A stretch of 64,000 nt of DNA from assembly GCF_008728515.1 (NCBI RefSeq), contig NC_044977.1:3991501-4055500 (forward strand), read 5' to 3'. A program made the position numbers and the translations under genes. A model generated the notes under the pieces. That model worked only from the letters and a program-made list of their open reading frames with translations, was not told the origin of the DNA and searched no databases. The DNA is from Papio anubis. Lineage: Eukaryota; Chordata; Mammalia; Primates; Cercopithecidae. Within the stretch, counting starts at the first letter, position 1. The number at the start of each line of letters is the position of its first letter. Positions 23,380-36,180 of the stretch are shown here, one piece after another.

Positions 23380-26300
23380 CTGATTTGCTTTTTAATGAGT
23401 ACACAAATCTAAGACAAATAACTTAATTTACACATTCCTTTTCTCAAGGACATCAAAAATGATACTGTGAATTGTACTACCTTCTAATTAAGTTTCTCAA
23501 ATACCAACTTCAGATTATTATCTTGAGAATTTATTTAAATAAATATCATGAGCAGTGGGTACATAAATTACATTGCATTTTTTCAAAATTCAGATCTAAG
23601 TATTGGACATGACCAAATTTGGAATTTAAGTGTCAACTTAAAAAAAGAAGTTGTAACAAGAAAAATAGAGGCTTAAAATTGGATTCTGAAATAAGTATTT
23701 GAAACAATTTCTGTGTAATCACACACAAAGAATATTCTTCCTTAAGATTCATAAAGTCTTCAGGAAAAATAAACCACTCTGGAATGATGGGAGGATGCAC
23801 AAATGCATTCTAGTTATATAAATGTAATAAAAATTCCTTACAGAAACACACTTATTTTCACAGTAGACTGTCTAATCAGCATTCATTTATTTCTTAAAAA
23901 TAATTTATAAGCTACAGCTTACAAAAATGGCCTATTATCTCTGTTAGGTCTACTGTTTTATAATGTCTTGAGAAAGTTTAATAGATTTTTAAGCTGGATT
24001 TGTTCTTGATACAGGAATGTATGTTGTGAAAGGTTGAAGATGCGGTTTACCACCCAACTCTGGGCTGTCTCCACCTCAGTTTTTCTGTTCTGCTCTTACA
24101 TTCTGCTTCTTTCTGAAGCAAAATGATTCTACTAATGCAATAAATGGCTTACATTTCACCATCAAGTTAAAATTAAAGGAGAAAATAAAGGGGAGGTTAA
24201 TTTTAAATGTTACCCTAAAAGTAATGTTTGAAGGGGGATTAGTAAATAATTTACATTCACACATGTTTGGGTATGTGTAAGTTCTATATTATGTCTTTTT
24301 AAAACCATATTCATTTACCTTACCACGTGTTGCTAGCAATGATACATGTAACAAACAATATATGAAACATTTATTCATATTAACAAGCATGTAGAAATAA
24401 AATCAGAAAAATTATTTTTAGAATACCAAAAAATGGAAAATTCTTTATCAGACGTATAACTTGTTTCAGTTTTTTTGACAACCAATTTGACAATGATATG
24501 AGCTTAAAGCATTGTATAAACTTTGGTCATGTAATTTTGATTCTAGGATTCTATCTTATGAAAATAATTAAAATAAAATATTGGTACTTTTCTCTGTTTT
24601 CCCACTTTTTGGAGGAAAATATGTCATTTTAAAACCAAAGGAAGAAAAATGCATTTTTTAAAGCTGTAGAACACGTCAGTATACTGATTATATTTAAGGA
24701 AAAGAAGGAGATGGAAACTTAGGTACGCCAGCTGCTATATGTTATGTTTTGTTCAAAGATCTGAAGAAAATTAGGAAAATATGAACATCTGATGAGTGAT
24801 ATATATTTTCTTTTAAAAATTAAAAATAAAAACAATAAGATGAATAAAAGACAAGATTTTTAATTATATTGCCTGTTTAGTCCCTCTCTGTTCTGGTACT
24901 AATTACTTATTTGTACAAAGAATCTACTCTTGTAATCAGTGCAACATTAAACAACCCCTTTGACTATGTGGGTATTCAATACACCAGTGTTGGCTTGTTC
25001 TGTTTGATTCAGAATTACAATGGCTTTACTTTGAATTTTGATTTAATTACACTAATCCAATATGGGCTATTGATTTATTTAATTTATTTCATTGAGACTC
25101 GGTGTTTCTTCTCTCTTCTTTCTTTTACTTGTTAAAAAAACAAAGCAAAACAAGACAGAATCACCAAGCACTTAAAATCCAGAACAGAATAAGAACTACC
25201 TTGGGAGTGGAGAATGCAAAAAACTCCAGTGACCTAAAAATGGCGACTGAACTGTACTCATGTGATTTTGAAGGAATTAAGAGCCTACTGAAAAATAATG
25301 TTGAAATGCTTTATTACTAAATGTAGAATCTAGAGTAAAGTACTGGGAATATAAAAAAGTACATAAGGCATTTTGTGCTGTGATTATGTTTACCATCTAA
25401 AACACTATGAGTAAATAATATATCTTTAGAAAGTTTAAAAAAAAAAAAAAGAAAGTTTAGTTTCAGGAAAAATTGGGCATGGGTATGAGTTTTTTTTTTC
25501 CCCCAATCAAAACAAAAGAATAGCATCATTTGTCCCTTGGGGAGAGAGTTGTATATTAGAACTGACTATCTACTTTCTTGAACACTGTAATAAAAATGAG
25601 AATGTGGGAGTGATTTGGGTTTTGTTTGTTCACTAGCATGTTAATATGTGAGTATATTTATGTATTTGTGATATAGTGATAATTTTTGCTTTCTAAATAT
25701 TTCAATTGTATATTTTTGTAGCCTGTAACTTTTCCCCCAAGACTGATTTCTCTCTGAAGGATATCCCTTCAGCTGATTCCCAAGTTCTTGCATATTTAAT
25801 ATTTCTCTTGTTCTGGATTCCATTACTTTTACTATTACTTACTTGTACTAAGAAGAATCTACTCCATTGTAAAGTTAAACTTAAAGTCTACTTTTTGTTG
25901 CTTATCAAATATAATACACCTTATTAAAATAAGAAATTATATTTAGGAATTGATCTATAACTTGGCATAAAATTATTTAGATGCAAATAATATATCTAAA
26001 TTATATATACACACACGGATATGTATACAGATGTATATGAAGTATAGAAGGAAAAAAGACATCCATGGCAATGAATCTTGTATAACAAATTGGAAATAGC
26101 ATATGGACTTTTGTATTGTTTTCTAAGCTCTAATTCAAGTGAATAAGGATAATATCATGATATCTGAAATACTTTTAACTAAACTGACCTCTAAAAAATG
26201 AGGCAGAGGTAAAAGAAAATGGCATCTGGATAAATTACCTTCTCATTTACTCTTTTTCAAATCTTCTAAAATGTTCTACTTTCTCATAGACTGTCATCAT

Positions 26301-27539
26301 TCAAAAATGACAGTGAAAAATTGGCAATTGTATTAGTCTGAGAGACATGTTCAGACCAATGTTATCTAAAGTCAACATCACCTTCTAATGTGTTGACTGC
26401 GAAGTTGATCCAATTTGGCTTTTGACTTCTTTTGAAAATTGTTCTGTTTCTGGTTTCATTAGGGAATGAAAAAAATCAGAAATAAATATCTTGTCTCAAA
26501 AAGAATATTGGGTTCATTTCTCTGTGTAGAGAACCAGGCTATCTAGTGACAGAGATGTGCTACAAGTAGGAGGAAGATAAAGGAAAATAAAGGTAAGCAT
26601 GCAAAAATGTAAAATCTCAGTGTTCCTAACATGGTCCATATGGGTTCCCTTGGTATGGGCTACCTAGCCAGTAATAACTGGTGTTGGGAAGGCAGATAGA
26701 ACAGAGCAATTTCCACCTGAGTAATTAAGAAAGGCTCAAAATTATATATAATTATCATTTTCTACAAAAAGAAAGTTTGGAATGGGAATTCAAAAATATT
26801 CTTAAAAAAGAATGAGTAAGTCAATGGATAGATGTAATAATCTATTCTGCAGCATAACAATGTTAATTCAAGAATTAGAGATTAGATACATACTTCACCC
26901 ATACAAATGACAAAAAGAATATCCAATGAGCTAGATTTAATATTGAAATGGTGATCATATTTTAAGGAAAATAAAATTACTTTCAATTATTATGGATCAT
27001 GCAGAAAGGGAGAATAAATATCAAAGTATGGAATAGTATATAGACATTATTGCCTAAAACTGAAATATTTTAATGCATAAAAAGAAACAAACAAATACAT
27101 AAAATTAAAAAAAAATGGCCCAAATATATTATGGCAAGTATTTTAAAATTCTTTGTCACAGTAAGATATATGATGAGATGGTATATTAATAAGAATAATT
27201 TTTAAACTTCCATGGATTGAAAAATGTAGTTCATAACAAGGAAATATAACCAAGAAGCAGAAAATTTACTCAGAAATGCAAAAATATTACTTAGCAATAA
27301 GCAAAATAAGTTAGAATTTTGTTGATTATTTTATAAACCTTGGAAATAATTCTGTCCAATTTTGTTCAGTGAGGCCTCATAGCAAATATGGCCAACATTG
27401 TGAAAAAAGTTGATAATATAAAACAAGAGTTAACCATATATACATTCCATTTAAATGAAAAATCACTATCTTAAAAACTAATATTTTTAAAACATAAATT
27501 TTTAAAATATTAGATTTTAAAGATTTTTATTGAAAAATG
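23380..27539. other. Long repeat-poor AT-rich stretch
   Basis: About 4 kb in which I recognise no Alu, LTR or confident L1 sequence. Open frames are short and unremarkable. A candidate poly(A)-only insertion lies at 25428-25459. Parts of 26.8-27.5 kb could be very old L1, but I cannot support a boundary. Confidence 0.45.
25428..25459 (+). repeat. A-run flanked by 10-bp direct repeats
   Basis: agaaagttta occurs at 25428-25437 and again at 25450-25459, separated by an uninterrupted A-run. This is the pattern expected of an L1-mediated insertion consisting only of a poly(A) tail. Replication slippage is an alternative. Confidence 0.4.
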
Positions 27540-27735
27540 AAAATGTTCTAAAAATGTTTTGATACTTTATTGCAGCATTAAGTATCAAAAATTAGGAGCC
27601 ACTTGAATTTCCATACATTAGGAGATAATCTAATTGTAAAACTTTTTCTCAATGGTATACTAGGCAGCAGATTAAATATGACGACTTTGAAGACTGATGT
27701 GGCACGAAATATTAATTGACACAAACTTAATAGAA
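27540..27735 (+). mobile_element. Possible L1M ORF2 end fragment
   Basis: The order 'aattaggagccacttgaatt', 'ccatacattaggagataatc', 'caatggtatactaggcagca' parallels the L1M segment in which 'ggaaacaacctaaat', 'aggggattgg' and 'ggaatactatgcagcca' follow one another. Divergence is high. Confidence 0.45.
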
Positions 27736-29214
27736 ATTAGTTTTCCAAAGCACATAGTACAACTATAACTATTAGAAGCAATAAGTAATGGAGAACGTAA
27801 AACTTGTCAGAGCAGCTGTCATTAATGAAATCATAACTTTTAATTTCATATATTTTTCTCATGTGCTTATTCTACCTTTATTATTGGTTGAAAAACAATT
27901 GCAGATAGATAAGATATGTAAGATAGATATATCAGTAAGGTAAATGGATAGATGCTTTTCCACATATAGATAAATATATGATAGATAATAATTTGAATAG
28001 TTAGAAGTAAATTCTAGCCTATTTTTTTCTTATGGTCTATTCTTCCAGAATATGCTTCTATTGAAGAAATCCTAAAGTGTCAATTGTCAAATTTGTCTTC
28101 ATTTCCCTCCTAAATTATTTTCCATAGTTAACAAAAAGCAGATTTGTAGCTAAACCACCATTAAGAAGTTACTTAATTCAATCTTAAAGTATTCCTAAAG
28201 GGAACCACCATTAATAGAGAGAAAGTATTGCTGGCACAATAGCATTTTTTGAGGAATTGAAGTGTTTAGTCAGGCAGCGAGAACATTAATAATTTATGAA
28301 GAAACTCAACACATAAAGCAGACAGAGTTGACTCATGACGTTAAAGAATAAATCAAGAAATCTACTGAGGAGATGTTGAAAGTGCTGATAAGCTTTAAAA
28401 TAATAGGTTTTTTGGACCTCTCTAAACACTTGCCATATTTGATCACAAAATAAAAGTTTAAGAAAGGTCTGTATATTTAGAACATACCTTCCTATTCATA
28501 ACATTAATTATGCACTGTGTAGTTTTTTCAAAGAGAGATCATTAAAGGACATTTATAACTAAGACATATAGTAATTTATGTAGATGTGTGTGTATATATA
28601 GATACACATGACATTAACACTTATGGGTAGAGTATGAGGTGTAACCATCTAAAATAAAAACAGTAAGTTTGAGTGAACAAATGCCACCTCTAATGGATAT
28701 CTGTGGCTCAAATTTGAAAAGTTTGATTAGAATTGATGATTATTTTTCCTTCCTGAGGCGTGAAAATAATATACTGTATGGAATTTTTCTGTGATTCCAT
28801 GATATGTTACTAAACAACACAGTACAAGCACAGGGAGCCCCCCTACATGGTAACAGAATATAATTTGTGTGCCTTCCAGGTTTGTCTGACATCTGAAAAG
28901 CAAATTTCTTGGACATTTCAAAATCTTGAAGTGCCATAAATACAATAACATTCTAAATCAAATTGATGCATTGACCCTCTATATAAATATGATTTTTTAT
29001 GGAGAAAGCAACATATTAAAGGTTGAGACCTCTTGGCTTCTCTCACAGTCTCTTCAAAAAGCACACCTACCAGGGGTACAATTTTTGCAATTGTCCTGAG
29101 TCCATAGGTGAGCATTCAGAGAAAGCCTTGAATAAGAGCTGCTATTTATTAAAACACTTTTTTTTCATAATTATAGAGTTAACAGTTTTTAGTTAACCAA
29201 CGTGTTGACTACAA
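27736..29214. other. Unique DNA with GATA-rich tract
   Basis: A degenerate GATA/TAGA-rich tract lies at about 27904-27990. The rest (28.0-29.2 kb) has no recognised repeat. Several overlapping minus-strand frames at 28727-29115 show no domain and are treated as chance. Confidence 0.5.
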
Positions 29215-31055
29215 TAAAGACATTTTCTAGATCTAAGCTCTGGCCAATAAGATATGAGTGAAAATGATATGCGGCAGCTTCTGGGACCATTTCTTGAAAG
29301 ATAGTTACTGTTTGCCTTTGGTCCATTTTTTAAAATATAATTTTAATTGTTATTTTAGAGTCATGGAATATATCTGTAGGTTTGTCATATGGGTTTATTA
29401 CATGATGCTCAGGTTTGGGGTACAAATGATCCTGTCACCCAGGTAGTGAGTATAGTACAAATAGTTTTTCAGCCCTTGTCCTCCTCCCTCTCTTCTCTAA
29501 TACTTCCCAACATCTGTTGTTACCATCTTTATGTCCCTGAGTACCCAATGTTTAGTTCCTACATGTAAGTGAGAACATGTGGTATTTGATTTCCTGTTCC
29601 TATGTTAATTCACTTAGGATAATAGCCTCCAGCTGCATTCATGTTGCTGCAAAAGACATGATTTTGGGTTTTTATGGCTGCATACTATTCCATAGTGTGT
29701 ATTTACTACATTTTCTTCATTCAATCCATGAGTGATAGGTAGCTAGGTTGATTTCATGTCTTTGCTATTGTGATTCGTGCTATGATGAACACATAAGTGT
29801 GTATGTGTGTCTTTTTGGGAGAAAAAATTTATTTTCTTTTGGATATGTACCCAGCAATGGGATTGCTGGGTCAAATGGTAGTTCTGTTTCAAGTTATTTA
29901 AGAAATCTGCAAACTGCTTTCCGCAGTGGCTGAACTAATAATTTACATTCCCACAAACAATGTAAAAGTGTTCATTTTATTCTGCAAACTTGCCAGCATC
30001 TGTTGTTGTTTAGCTTTTTAGTAATAGCCATTCTGACTGGTGTGAGATGGTACCTCGTTGTGATTTTGACTTGTATTTTTGATGATTAATGATGCTGAAC
30101 ACTTTTTCATGTTTGCTGGCTGCTTGTATGTCTTTTGAGAAGTGCCTGTTCACGTCTTTTGCCCATTTTTTTAATGGGGTTATGTTTTGCTCTTTCAATT
30201 AAGTTCCTTATAGATTCTGGATGTAGATCTCTGTCAGAGGGATACTTTGTGAATATTTTCTCCCCATTCTGTGGGTTGTCTGTTAATGCTGTTTTTAGTT
30301 TTGGCAATTGCTTTGCTTCTGGGGACTTAGCCATAAATTCTTTCCCAAGGCCACCATTTTAGAAGGTGTTTCCTAAGTTTTCTGCTAGGATTCTTACAGT
30401 TAAGATCTTACATTTAAATATTTAATACATCTTGAGATAATTTTTGTACCTGGTAAAAGGTAGGGGTCCAGTTTCATTCTTCTGCATATGGTAGCCATTT
30501 ATCCCATCACCATTCACTGAATAGAGAGTCCTTTCCCCATTGTTTATTCTTGTTAACTTTGTTGAAAATCAGAGGGCTGTAGATGTGCAGCTTTATTTAT
30601 CGAGTCTTTATTCCATTCCATTGGTTGATATGTCTGTTTTTATACCAGTACCATGCTGTTTTGGTTACTGTGGCCTTATAGCGTAGTCTGAAGTCAAGTG
30701 ATGCAATGCCTCCAGGTTTGTTCTTTTATGTTTAGTATTGCTTTGGGTATTTGGGCTCTGTTTTGGTTCCTTATGAATTTTAAGATAGTTTTTTCCAGTT
30801 CTGTGAAAAAATATTCTTTTTTCTATCGTATTACCTTGACATATATGTTGCCATTTTGGACAATCATACCAAGGATCACACTACAGAGATGACAGAACTG
30901 TGAGCTAAAATGGGCCTGAGTTCCTGTGGAGTCTGTAGAACAAAGCCAACTAACCTTATTACAAAAGAGAGAAATAAATTTCTGCCCTTTGTCAGCCATT
31001 GTTATTTTCAGTCTCTAAAACTTGCTGCAAAACATAATTCTAATTATTATTATAC
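29215..31055 (+). mobile_element. MLT1-type LTR split by an L1 insertion
   Basis: The left part (29215 to about 29334) has the LTR segment 'ctctggccaataagatatg' and 'gcagcttctgggacc'. After the L1 (about 29335-30820) the LTR resumes: 'gttgccattttggacaat', 'agagagaaataaatttctg' and the MaLR-like 'cattgttattttcagtctct' end. The two halves are in the same orientation and register, so the L1 is the younger element. Confidence 0.6.
29335..30820 (-). mobile_element. 5'-truncated L1 (L1PB/older L1PA type), reverse strand
   Basis: Reversed L1 3' UTR and ORF2 C-terminal half. DNA landmarks are 'gggtttattacatgatgctc', 'tagcctccagctgcattcat', 'cagcaatgggattgctgggt' and 'tcattctgactggtgtgag'-type sequence. 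A minus-strand frame near 30010-30198 encodes the ORF2p-like string LKKWAKDVNRHFSKDIQAA, which confirms identity and strand. Multiple frame breaks make it inactive. It sits inside an MLT1-type LTR. Confidence 0.9.
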
Positions 31056-31079
31056 AGATGAAAAACAAAACTGAATATA

Positions 31080-31350
31080 TCCAGTAGCTTTAGAGCTGCA
31101 CTGCCCCATATGATAGCCAATACACTGCCCAATACACAGCAACACGTGGACATTGAGGGATTGTCTAGCTCTCAATCCCTCAGTAAACATGAGCATATGC
31201 AATGTGTTCTGAAGACCTAGAACAAAAAGTAATTTAAATGCTCCATTAATTATTTTTGTATTGATTATATTTGAGATGATAATATTTTAGATATATTATG
31301 TCAAATATACTACTAAAATTAAGTTCATCTTAAATTACCCATATGGCTCA
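31080..31350 (+). mobile_element. hAT/Charlie-type MITE (MER group)
   Basis: Segments typical of a hAT non-autonomous family are 'agagctgcactgccccatat', 'gatagccaatacactg', 'cacgtggacattgag', 'ttgattatatttgagatga' and 'aatattttagatatatt'. The terminal 'tggctca' region is also visible. I do not commit to the exact MER number. Confidence 0.6.
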
Positions 31351-31384
31351 CTTTATGACTATGGGCAGGGCTTTTATTGTAAGT

Positions 31385-31421
31385 AGACTATATAAAGCAG
31401 ATTATATAAAGTAGACTGTAT
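31385..31421. repeat. 14-bp tandem repeat, about 2.6 copies
   Basis: agactatataaagc, agattatataaagt and a partial third unit follow head to tail. Confidence 0.8.
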
Positions 31422-32002
31422 ATCTAAACTTCTTCCTCTCATGTATAGGCTCTTCCCATCAGATCACACCACTGCTGTTGGTGTGGGAAGATGTACAATT
31501 GAGTTATATTGCACATAAATATAACTAAATGAAAGGGTGGCACGCCCCTCTACACCTGTGGGTACTTCTCGTCAGGTGGGACGAGAGACTGGGAACAGAA
31601 ATAAGACACAGAGACAAAGTATAGAGAAGGAAAAGTGGGCCCAGGAGATGGCACTCAGCATATGAAGGACCTGCACCGGCACCAGTCTCTGAGTTCCCTC
31701 AGTTTTTATTGATTACCATTTTCACTATCTCAGCAAGAAGAATGCAGTAGGAAAGCAGGGTGATAATAGGGAGAAGGTCAGCAAGAAAACATGTGAGCAA
31801 AAGAATCTGTGTCATAATTAAGTTCAAGGGGAGGTACTATGCCTAGATGTGCACGTAGGCCAGATTTACATTTCTCTCCGTACAAACATCTCGGTGGAGT
31901 AAAGAGTAACAAAACAGCATTGCTGCCAACATGTCTCGCCTCCCGCCCTAGGGCGGTTTTTCTCCTACCTCAGAACTGAACAAAGGTAGGTACAATCGGC
32001 CG

Positions 32003-32009
32003 TTTTATA
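32003..32009 (-). promoter_or_regulatory. TATA box of the LTR5 promoter
   Basis: TATAAAA on the minus strand, at the expected place upstream of the LTR R region. HML-2 LTRs can act as tissue-restricted promoters or enhancers. Activity of this copy is unknown. Confidence 0.6.
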
Positions 32010-32392
32010 CCGAGACATTCTGTTCCCAGGGCCAGGCAGGAGACAGTGGCCTTCCTCTATCTCAACTGCAAAAGGCCTTCCTCTTTTACTAATCCTCCTC
32101 AGCACAGACCCTTCACAGGTGTCAGACTGAGGGACGGTCAGGTCTTTCCCATCCCAGGAGGCCATATTTCAGACTATCACATGGGCAGAAACCTTGGACA
32201 ATACCTGGCTTTCCGAGGCAGAGGTCCCTGCGGCTTTCCGCAGTGCATTATGCCCCTGGTTTACCGAGACTAGAGAATGGCAATGACTTATACCAAGCAT
32301 ACTCCTTGTAAACATTTTGCTAACAAGGCACATCCTGCACAGCCCTCGATCCATTAAACCTTGATTCTATACAACATGGTTTTGTGAGCTCA

Positions 32393-32420
32393 AGGTTGGG
32401 GCAAAGAGGTTGGGGCAAAG
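32393..32420. repeat. 14-bp tandem duplication within the LTR
   Basis: aggttggggcaaag occurs twice head to tail (32393-32406 and 32407-32420), near the LTR 5' end on the minus strand. It appears to be private to this copy or its subgroup. Confidence 0.9.
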
Positions 32421-32546
32421 TTACAGACTAACAGCATCTCATGGCAAAGCAATTGTTCAGGGTATAGGTCAATATGGAGTTTCTTATATCTTCCCTTCCT
32501 ACACAGACATAGTAACAGTCAGATCTCTCTTTTCCCTACAACTAAA

Positions 32547-33039
32547 TATCATCAGGTAAATATCATCATTGAAACTAGTGACATAAAAGTCACACCATAC
32601 ATAATTAAAAGAAAATGCCTAAAGTCAGAAGGATGTGAACAATCCTAAGGATATGTGAAGCAAAAGCTATAGCTGAAATGGTAAAAGAATATAATATGGA
32701 AGAAGCAGCTTTATGAGTTGGTAAAATTTTAAGTAATAACAATGTCTAATTGGCATAAAGGGGTATAGTTTTGCTCAGGTGGACAATTAGCAAGGATGCT
32801 AAGAGACGATATGGTGCCGGGATTTATAAAGTCCTGAGTTAACCCACTTCACATAACATAATTGACAAAAATTTATAACTCATTGCCTCTTCTTTTTCAA
32901 ACTTAAATCTTGTGCTGGTGTATTTACTGATCCATTGAAGGTCACTGATCCTCTCAGTTCATAACAGCATACCCACTACTTTTCCTGGGATCCAATAACC
33001 ATTCCATTCCTTCCCCCTTCAGGCATTGGTATTGATTAT
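32547..33039. other. Unique DNA, nothing recognised
   Basis: No repeat or gene recognised. Confidence 0.5.
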
Positions 33040-33215
33040 TCAATTAACCTCTCACAAATATAAGAGATAGGCATTATTGTGCCCATCTCTGTTTTAATGA
33101 TGTGAAAACCAAAGCATGAAGAGACTAAAAACAATCACCCAAGTTCACACAATTAGTAAGCAACAGAGACAGATTCCAGCCCAGGTAAAGTGGCTTTAAC
33201 TTCAAACACTTAATA
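33040..33215 (-). mobile_element. MIR SINE, reverse strand
   Basis: Reverse MIR order: 'agataggcattattgtgccc', 'gatgtgaaaaccaaagcatg', 'cacccaagttcacacaatta', 'gtaagcaacagagacagatt' and 'ccagcccagg'. This is one of the better-preserved MIRs here. Confidence 0.85.
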
Positions 33216-34504
33216 TATATGCTGTATTGTCAGTGGTGTAACAGCCAGTTATGAATTACCTGTCAGCATCCATTCCTCGTGTTTTTAAACCAAGAGTTCA
33301 AATGTAATTTGGAATCCTTGTGGATCTTGTACATCTGAGTCTGCTCTTAATCCCACTCGTGGCTTCTGGCCATAACTCTCCCAATAGTGGCCATGTGGCC
33401 TAAAGCAGATCAACCAGGGTATCTCAAAGGACTTTTACTGAGATCATGGTGACCTACTGTTCCCTTGGATATAAGTTAAGAAGCATGTGATTTTAGGAAC
33501 CTTAGCATTGGCATCAAGAAAAGAAGAGAAAACAGAAATAAACCATGTCTGAAAAGCTAATGTAAAATTCTAAAGGGTCTAAAATCTAAATAGTTGTGCC
33601 CTGTTAACATGAAAATGTCTTAAAATTGATCATTTCTATGCTTTCTATCACTTTCATATGTCCTAACATATAACATATGAAAATGTCTTAAAATATATCA
33701 TTTCTATCATAATGAGTATCCATATTTTAGAACAGAATGGATTCTTATTTTAATTGTAATTAATCTATTTAATTAGGAAGAACAATTTATATATCTTCCA
33801 AAATACAGCTTTTAGTCCGATGTGCATCTGATAAGCTTTTTAAATAACCCTGACTCTCTTAAAATAATGAAAATAATAACTTTTTATTAATTCCTGGGGT
33901 ATAAAAATTTAATTATCTACATTTTGTTCCAAAGATTGTTCCTGGAAAAAATATGAAACATTATTTAAGAAACTGCTACTTTATCATCTTCATAATTTTG
34001 AACAATTCATTACAATAAAAATAACTAAGCAGTTTTTAGCATGTGTACTCTATTACCATCATGTCTCCATTTTTACTTATAGAAAGTTTCATTTGTAAAA
34101 ATCTATGTGGTCTCTTATATGAACTAACAAACTATATTTTTTTGATAAATGAATGTAATGCCAATGCTTTGAGAAACAAAACAGTATATGGCATCTTAGA
34201 AGAATAAAATTATTTTAAACCTTTGCTTATAATTCAACTAGATGGTAAATTGGCCTAATACTCTATTTTTGAAAATATTTTAGAGTTTCATTGGACCACT
34301 TAGATTTTTGTGACTAGCACTATTGAAATTTCCAAAGAGAGTCTTTTATGAAGAAAAATGAATAAGTGGTGTTTTGTGGCAAATATTTTTATGTTGGACA
34401 GATTTATTGTTTTATATAATGACACCTACAGTCATAATTTGAAAATATTTTCCATACTACAGCTAAGGGGCTTTTATGAATATAATGTTTGTATTTTTTA
34501 ATAT
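33216..34504. other. Unassigned DNA
   Basis: 33.24-33.53 kb has higher GC content and may be an old repeat I cannot name. Two near-identical segments, 'catatgaaaatgtcttaaaa'-like, occur near 33610 and 33675. The rest is AT-rich. Confidence 0.4.
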
Positions 34505-36180
34505 TTCATTTTGAAAGATCAGTTTTAGGTTAACAGCAATACTGAGACAAAGGTGCAGAGATATCTCCTATACCCACTGCACAAGGGCATAGCGTCCCAG
34601 AGGATCCACGTTCCGCCAAACTGGTACATTTGCTGCAATTGATAAACCTACATCGGCACATCATTATCACCCAATGTCCACAGTTTAAATTACAGTTCAC
34701 TCTTGGTGCTATATGTTCCATTTTAGACAGATTTATAACAGTATGAATCCACCCTTGTAGCATCATATGGAGTATTTTCACTGCCCTAAGAATCCCTCTA
34801 CCTATTCATCTCTCCCATCCCCTCTAACCCCTTGAAACCATTCATCTTTTTACTGTTTCCATAGTTTTGACTTTACTTGGATATCATCCGACTAGAATCA
34901 TACAGCTGGAAGCCTTTTGAGATTGGCTTCTTTCACTTAGTAATAGGCATTTAAGGTTCCTTCATGTCTTTTCATGACTTGATAGCTTTTTCTTTTAATG
35001 CTGCATAGTGTTCTATTGTCTGGATTAACACTTTTATGTATCCTTTCACTTACTGAAAGATACTTTAGTTGCTTCCAAGATTTTACTGTTAGGACTAAAG
35101 CTGCTATAAATATTCATGTGCAGAATTTTGCATGAAAATAAATTTTTAAGATTTTTGGGTAAATACCCAGATCACTGGGTCACTGGGTCATGTAATAGCA
35201 GTGTATTTACTTTGTAAGATATCACCAAAATGTCTTCCAAAGTGACTATATCATTTTACTCTACCACAAGCAATAAATGAGAGTTCTTGCTTTGCCACAT
35301 TCTCATCAGCATTTTGTATTGCCAGTGTTCTGTAATTTAACCATATGAACGGGTGTATAGCAGTATCTCGTTGTTGTCTGCTTTTCCCTGATGACATATG
35401 ATATGAAGCTTCTTTTCATGTGCTTATTTGCCTTCCATATATCTTCTTTGATAAGGTGTCTGTGGAGGTCTTTGTCCCATTTTTAATCAGGATGTTTTGC
35501 TTTTCTTCTTGAGTTTTACAAGTTCTTTATATATTTGAGATAATAATCTTTTTCAGATTTTTGTTATTGCCATTATTTTCTTCCACTCTGTGGCTTGTCT
35601 TCTTATTCTCTTGACAGTCTCTTTTGCAGAGCATAATCTTTAAATATAATTTTAAAAATTAAATCCAGCTTATCGGTTCTTTCTGTCATAAATTGTGCCT
35701 TTGATGTTGTATCTAAAAAGTTACTGCCAAATCCAAGGTCATTTAGATTTTCTCTTATAATCTTCTAAGAGTTTTAGTTTTGCAATTAACATTTATATTG
35801 TGAGCCATTTTTAGTTACCTTTTTTGAATACTGTACGACTGTCTAGATTTATTTTGTTTTCTCATGGGGATGTCCAGTTATTCTAGCAACATTTGTTTAA
35901 AAGATTGTCTTTTCTCCATTATATTGTCTTTGTCAGTGCTCCTTTGTCAAACATTAGATTGCCATATTTATTTATGTGGCTTTATTTCTGGGCTTTCCTT
36001 TCCCATGGATCTATTTGTCTGTCCTTTCACCAATACTGTGCTGTCTTGATTACTGTAACATTATAGTAAGTTTTGAATTTGGATAACATCGGTCCTCCAA
36101 CTATTTTCTTTCTTTTTTATAGTGTTGACTATGCTAAGTCCTTTGCCTTTTCATAGAAACCTTAGAATAAGTTTGACAAT

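Larger units (their letters stand above)
31530..32540 (-). mobile_element. HERV-K (HML-2) LTR5-type solo LTR, reverse strand
   Basis: A complete 1,011-bp LTR in reverse, running from tgaaaggg on the left to ccctaca on the right (TG...CA ends on the minus strand). Landmarks are 'gtctctcgtcccacctgacg' (minus), 'ctttgtctctgtgtctta' (minus), 'ctgtgctgaggaggattag' (minus) and 'ggtattgtccaaggtttct' (minus). The minus strand carries a TATAAAA box (complement of 32003-32009) and an AATAAA signal (complement of 31705-31710). A perfect 6-bp target duplication, actaaa, flanks it (31524-31529 and 32541-32546). There is no gag, pro, pol or env: the internal provirus is gone, so this is a solo LTR. Length and ends resemble LTR5A/LTR5B rather than LTR5_Hs, but subtype is uncertain. 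Confidence 0.92.

Noticed and set aside
27904..27990. GATA-rich tract as an STR or GATA-factor element
   Set aside because: The units are too degenerate for a clean microsatellite. AT-rich slippage explains it without a regulatory role.
31530..32540. Possible HERV-K provirus with coding potential
   Set aside because: Only one LTR is present, with host DNA directly beyond the target duplications on both sides. No internal gene.
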